Positions 61,576-64,000 of a stretch of DNA of 64,000 bases are shown piece by piece. Location of the stretch: contig CAVVOF010000003.1 in NCBI GenBank assembly GCA_963749905.1, positions 558,001 to 622,000 of the forward strand, written 5' to 3'. A model generated the notes under the pieces. It was not told the DNA's origin. It saw only the letters and a list, made by a program, of their open reading frames with translations, and did not search any database. This DNA is from UBA10649 sp963749905. GTDB taxonomy: Bacteria; Actinomycetota; Actinomycetes; S36-B12. How positions within the stretch are numbered: position 1 is the first letter of the stretch; each line of letters starts with the position of its first letter. A program made the position numbers and the translations under genes.

Positions 61576-62067
61576 ATGAAGCTCACCCGCCCCCTCGGAC
61601 TCGCCGCCGCCGGGCTGCTCACCGTCACGGGACTGGCCGCCTGCAGTTCCACCAGCGATGCCCCCAACGCCACGACCGCTGAGCTGGAGGTCCGGGTGAC
61701 AGCCCTGGAGACCCAGGTCAGGGGCCTGGAGTCGATCATCGGACGGGTCATCATCGCGGACCCCGCCGCCCAGTTCGCCGCGCTGGAGGCCGAAGTGGCA
61801 ACCCTGGAGAAGGATCTCGCTGACGCACAAGACAGCGCCGCCGAGGCGACCGACGCCGTGGCCGCGCAGACTACGGCGGCGCAAACGGCTCTCGACGAGG
61901 CCATCAAGTCCGCCGCCGCCGCCAAAGAGGCAGCCGGAGAGGCTCAGGCCCAGGCGATCATCGATGCCGAGGCTGCTGTCGCCGACGCCCAAGCCGCCAT
62001 AGACGAGCTGAAGGCGCAAATTGCCGCGAAGTTGGGGTCGACGACACCTGAGCCCAGCGCCAGCTGA
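61576..62067 (+). CDS. Coiled-coil lipoprotein
   Basis: 163 residues; ATG follows AAGGAG. Lipobox LAACSS with lipidated Cys at about residue 23. The rest is one long Ala/Glu-rich heptad pattern (TTAELEVRVTALETQVRGLE, LEAEVATLEKDLADAQDSAA, ADAQAAIDELKAQIAAKLG) predicted to be a coiled coil, ending in a Ser/Pro tail. The shape resembles Lpp-like or spacer lipoproteins of the envelope. It is probably cotranscribed with the PLDc_N/SHOCT gene. Confidence 0.82.
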   Translation: MKLTRPLGLAAAGLLTVTGLAACSSTSDAPNATTAELEVRVTALETQVRGLESIIGRVIIADPAAQFAALEAEVATLEKDLADAQDSAAEATDAVAAQTTAAQTALDEAIKSAAAAKEAAGEAQAQAIIDAEAAVADAQAAIDELKAQIAAKLGSTTPEPSAS

Positions 62068-62151
62068 CCTGGCCCGGCATCATGGGGGCAGGACAACCTG
62101 CGTGCGACATCTCGGGACGCAGGCAGGGTCTTCACGACGATAGTTGGGTCC

Positions 62152-63520
62152 ATGAGCGACGCAGACTCCGATGAGCAGGCGGCAGACTCTGGCCTGGTCG
62201 ACGTCGACGAGACCATCTGCCTGCGCAACATCCTCGACACTCCCGGCACGATCTTGTACTTCAAGGACCGGCAGGGACGCTTCACCACGGTGAGCATCGA
62301 CTGCGCCCGGCTCTACGGCCGAACCCAGAACGAGATGATCGGGCTCACCGACTTCGACCTCACCGACCACGCGCATGCGTTGGAACTACTCGCTGACGAG
62401 CAGCGCATCATGGACACCGGCGAACCGCTGATCGACAAGGAGGAGGTCGACCGCCTAGTCGACCAGGCCGGGACGTGGGTCGAGTCGAGCAAGTTCCCGC
62501 TGCGCGGGGCCGACGGGACGATCATCGGAACCTTCGGATACTCCCGGGACGTGAGTCGCTGGGAGCTCGCCGAGCGGCAACTGACGCAGACCGCCGCCGA
62601 CCTCGCGGACTCCCACGCTCACCTGACACAGGTCGAGGCCCAGTTGCGGGCCGTCCTCAACGGCTCGAGGGACGCCATCGCCCTGTACGACGCGCGATCT
62701 GCGCTACCGCTACATCAACCCCGCCGGCGAGCGTCTCAAGGGCAAGACATCAGCAGAGGTGCTCGGCCGCACCGACCGGGAGACCGGCACCCCCGAAGCC
62801 TGGCTCGTCGTCCTTGAGGCCGCCTTGACCGAAGTCCTCCAAACGGGCCGGCCCCGCGAACTGGAGTTCCCCGAACTCGAGGCTCCGCTCCGCGAGGCGT
62901 CCTGGTTCCACCTCTCGCTCTCGCCGGACATCGACGGCACCGGCACCGTTGTCGGGGTGATGGGCTCGATCAGGGACGTCACCCACATCAAGCGGGCAGA
63001 GCGGTCGCAGGCCCATCAGGCGCTCCACGACCCGCTCACCGGATTGGCGAACCGGACGCTGCTGATGGACCGGCTCGGCAAGGCCCTCGCACAACTGGAG
63101 CGTGCTCCCGGACGGATCGGCCTACTGTTCATCGACCTGGACCACTTCAAGCAGGTCAACGACACCCACGGGCATGCCGTGGGTGACCGGATCCTCCTCG
63201 ATGTCGCGCGCCGGCTGAAGGCGGTGGCCAGGCGCGGCGACACGGTCGCACGTTTGGGAGGCGACGAGTTCGTCCTGCTGTGCGACAACGTGGAGCCCGG
63301 CCGAATCGAGGCGATCGCCGAGAGGCTCCTGCACTCGCTGTCCGAGGCCTACGACGACGTGGGCCCCTCCTCGTCCCCCTCGGCCAGCATCGGCGCCGCC
63401 ACCACCGAGAACTCCCAGGCGAGCGCTTCCGGCCTTCTGCACGCAGCGGACTCGGCCATGTATCGAGCGAAGATCAACGGCCGCAACCGCTTCGAGGTCT
63501 CCCCAGAATTGACACCCTGA
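62152..63520 (+). pseudogene. PAS-PAS-GGDEF diguanylate cyclase, one frameshift
   Basis: From ATG 62152 the first PAS domain reads ILYFKDRQGRFTTVSIDCAR with PAC end GTIIGTFGYSRDVS. The second PAS begins LRAVLNGSRDAIALYDA and is broken at 62691-62696; removing one base gives DLRYRYINPAGERLKGK. A complete GGDEF domain follows: DPLTGLANRTLLMDRL, FIDLDHFKQVNDTHGHAVGD, ARLGGDEFVLLCD, with RRGD five residues before GGDEF (inhibitory site). The catalytic domain itself is intact and could be made from an internal start. c-di-GMP synthesis is the expected role. Confidence 0.82.
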
Positions 63521-64000
63521 CAGACCAGCCCTGGCCTAGGGGAGCCGCGACCCACGCCTGCGTTTCACTATCGGTGCCGTCTTCAGCGATTCATAGGGCC
63601 AACTCCAGGGCCAAGATCCCGGAATTGTGCCAAATCGGACAGAACTCCACGGCGCCAGAACCACTGAAAACACTGCGCTGCAACACTCTCCGTCGGAGCC
63701 GCCTCGGGGTCTTGAACCGGGGACCCACGCATTATGGATGCGTCAGTCGATGGCAGCTAGGCACCCTGGACCCACGGATAGCGCGTCCGCAGACCCGCCA
63801 GCTTGGGACGCCCAGGCGCAGCTGAGGAACGGCGGCGATGGAACCCGTCACTCCACGCGAATTGGGCCACCCGAGGGCTCATAGTCGCTGTGTCCCAATG
63901 ACTATGGCGTTGAAGTTGCCTCTAGTGAGGAGCTCCTGACGGACTGACGTGCTCGATTCTCGGATGCTTGACCGCCGCCCTCACTGCCGAGATCCGGTCC
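63521..64000. other. Non-coding end region with attachment-like tRNA fragment
   Basis: A GGGCCAACTCCAGGGCCAA doublet (63597-63615) recalls the arm repeats near 43.4 and 45.9 kb, and about 100 bp later 63700-63740 contains a tRNA-like 3' half. On the minus strand this has a CATAATGCGT anticodon-loop-like part, then GTGGGTCCCCGGTTCAAG as T-arm, which would fit a Met-type tRNA but with U33 missing. ACCCACGGATA and GCGTCCGCA (63771-63797) echo repeat R1. No convincing gene was seen to the end of the window. Confidence 0.55.

Noticed and set aside
1..64000. CRISPR array, rRNA genes, complete insertion sequence or prophage structural genes
   Set aside because: No regularly spaced repeats, rRNA motifs, transposase/integrase catalytic motifs or phage proteins were seen on either strand.
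63928..64000. Possible C-terminus of a minus-strand gene running off the right edge
   Set aside because: A short frame ending near 63928 is open to the edge, but about 24 residues without a motif are too little to call a gene.

Overview
The window is high-GC DNA with dense coding on both strands, frequent GTG/TTG starts, strong GGAGG-type ribosome binding sites and typical actinobacterial families (AIM24, DUF2252, LAL-type LuxR regulators, type II NADH dehydrogenase). It looks like chromosomal DNA of an actinomycete, perhaps of the Nocardioidaceae type; the genus is an inference, because there is no rRNA or complete tRNA here.

Region 1 (1 to about 25.7 kb) is tidy, with intact genes. It holds a K+-channel-like protein, a BNR-repeat protein with a MoaD/ThiS-like protein, a secreted beta-lactamase-fold protein lacking its catalytic residues, a secreted clan GH-A-like glycosidase, and AIM24. 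A SulP anion transporter is divergent from an alkylsulfatase. An iodotyrosine-deiodinase-like flavoprotein, membrane proteins and a DUF2252 protein follow. A compact TetR / DszB-like desulfinase / rhodanese cluster carries a perfect 20-bp operator. An MFS exporter, a type II NADH dehydrogenase and a 1135-residue protein of unknown role close the region. Two families of intergenic palindromes are scattered through it: family A (three copies) and family B (two copies).

Region 2 (about 25.8 to 50 kb) is accessory in character. It contains tandem broken SulP transporters, two giant LAL regulators, a hydrolase coupled to a lipoprotein, a flippase fused to a kinase-like module, and a second DUF2252 gene. 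It has two copies of a DUF6325-like/small basic protein pair, decayed attachment-site-like repeats including tRNA-Lys 3' fragments, and a 2.7-kb cassette (toxin-antitoxin, hydrolase, TetR) between 67/69-bp direct repeats. A frameshifted CoA-disulfide-reductase-like gene and a zwf gene reduced to about 250 bp follow.

Region 3 (about 50 to 64 kb) looks like an energy, ion and stress set: a frameshifted glycogen debranching enzyme, TMEM175-like channel, CMD-family protein, polyphosphate kinase 2, P-type ATPase, a third LAL regulator with its small partner, PLDc_N/SHOCT protein, coiled-coil lipoprotein and a PAS/GGDEF protein. It ends in another tRNA-like fragment.

The strongest leads are: (i) the LAL regulators paired with a small recurring partner domain; (ii) the duplicated DUF6325/small-basic-protein module with an identical junction; (iii) the TetR-controlled DszB-like/rhodanese operon; (iv) the two palindrome families; and (v) a run of at least fifteen frameshifts, all of them single-base insertions, confined to the accessory half. 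All family assignments are from memory and visible motifs; no search was run.
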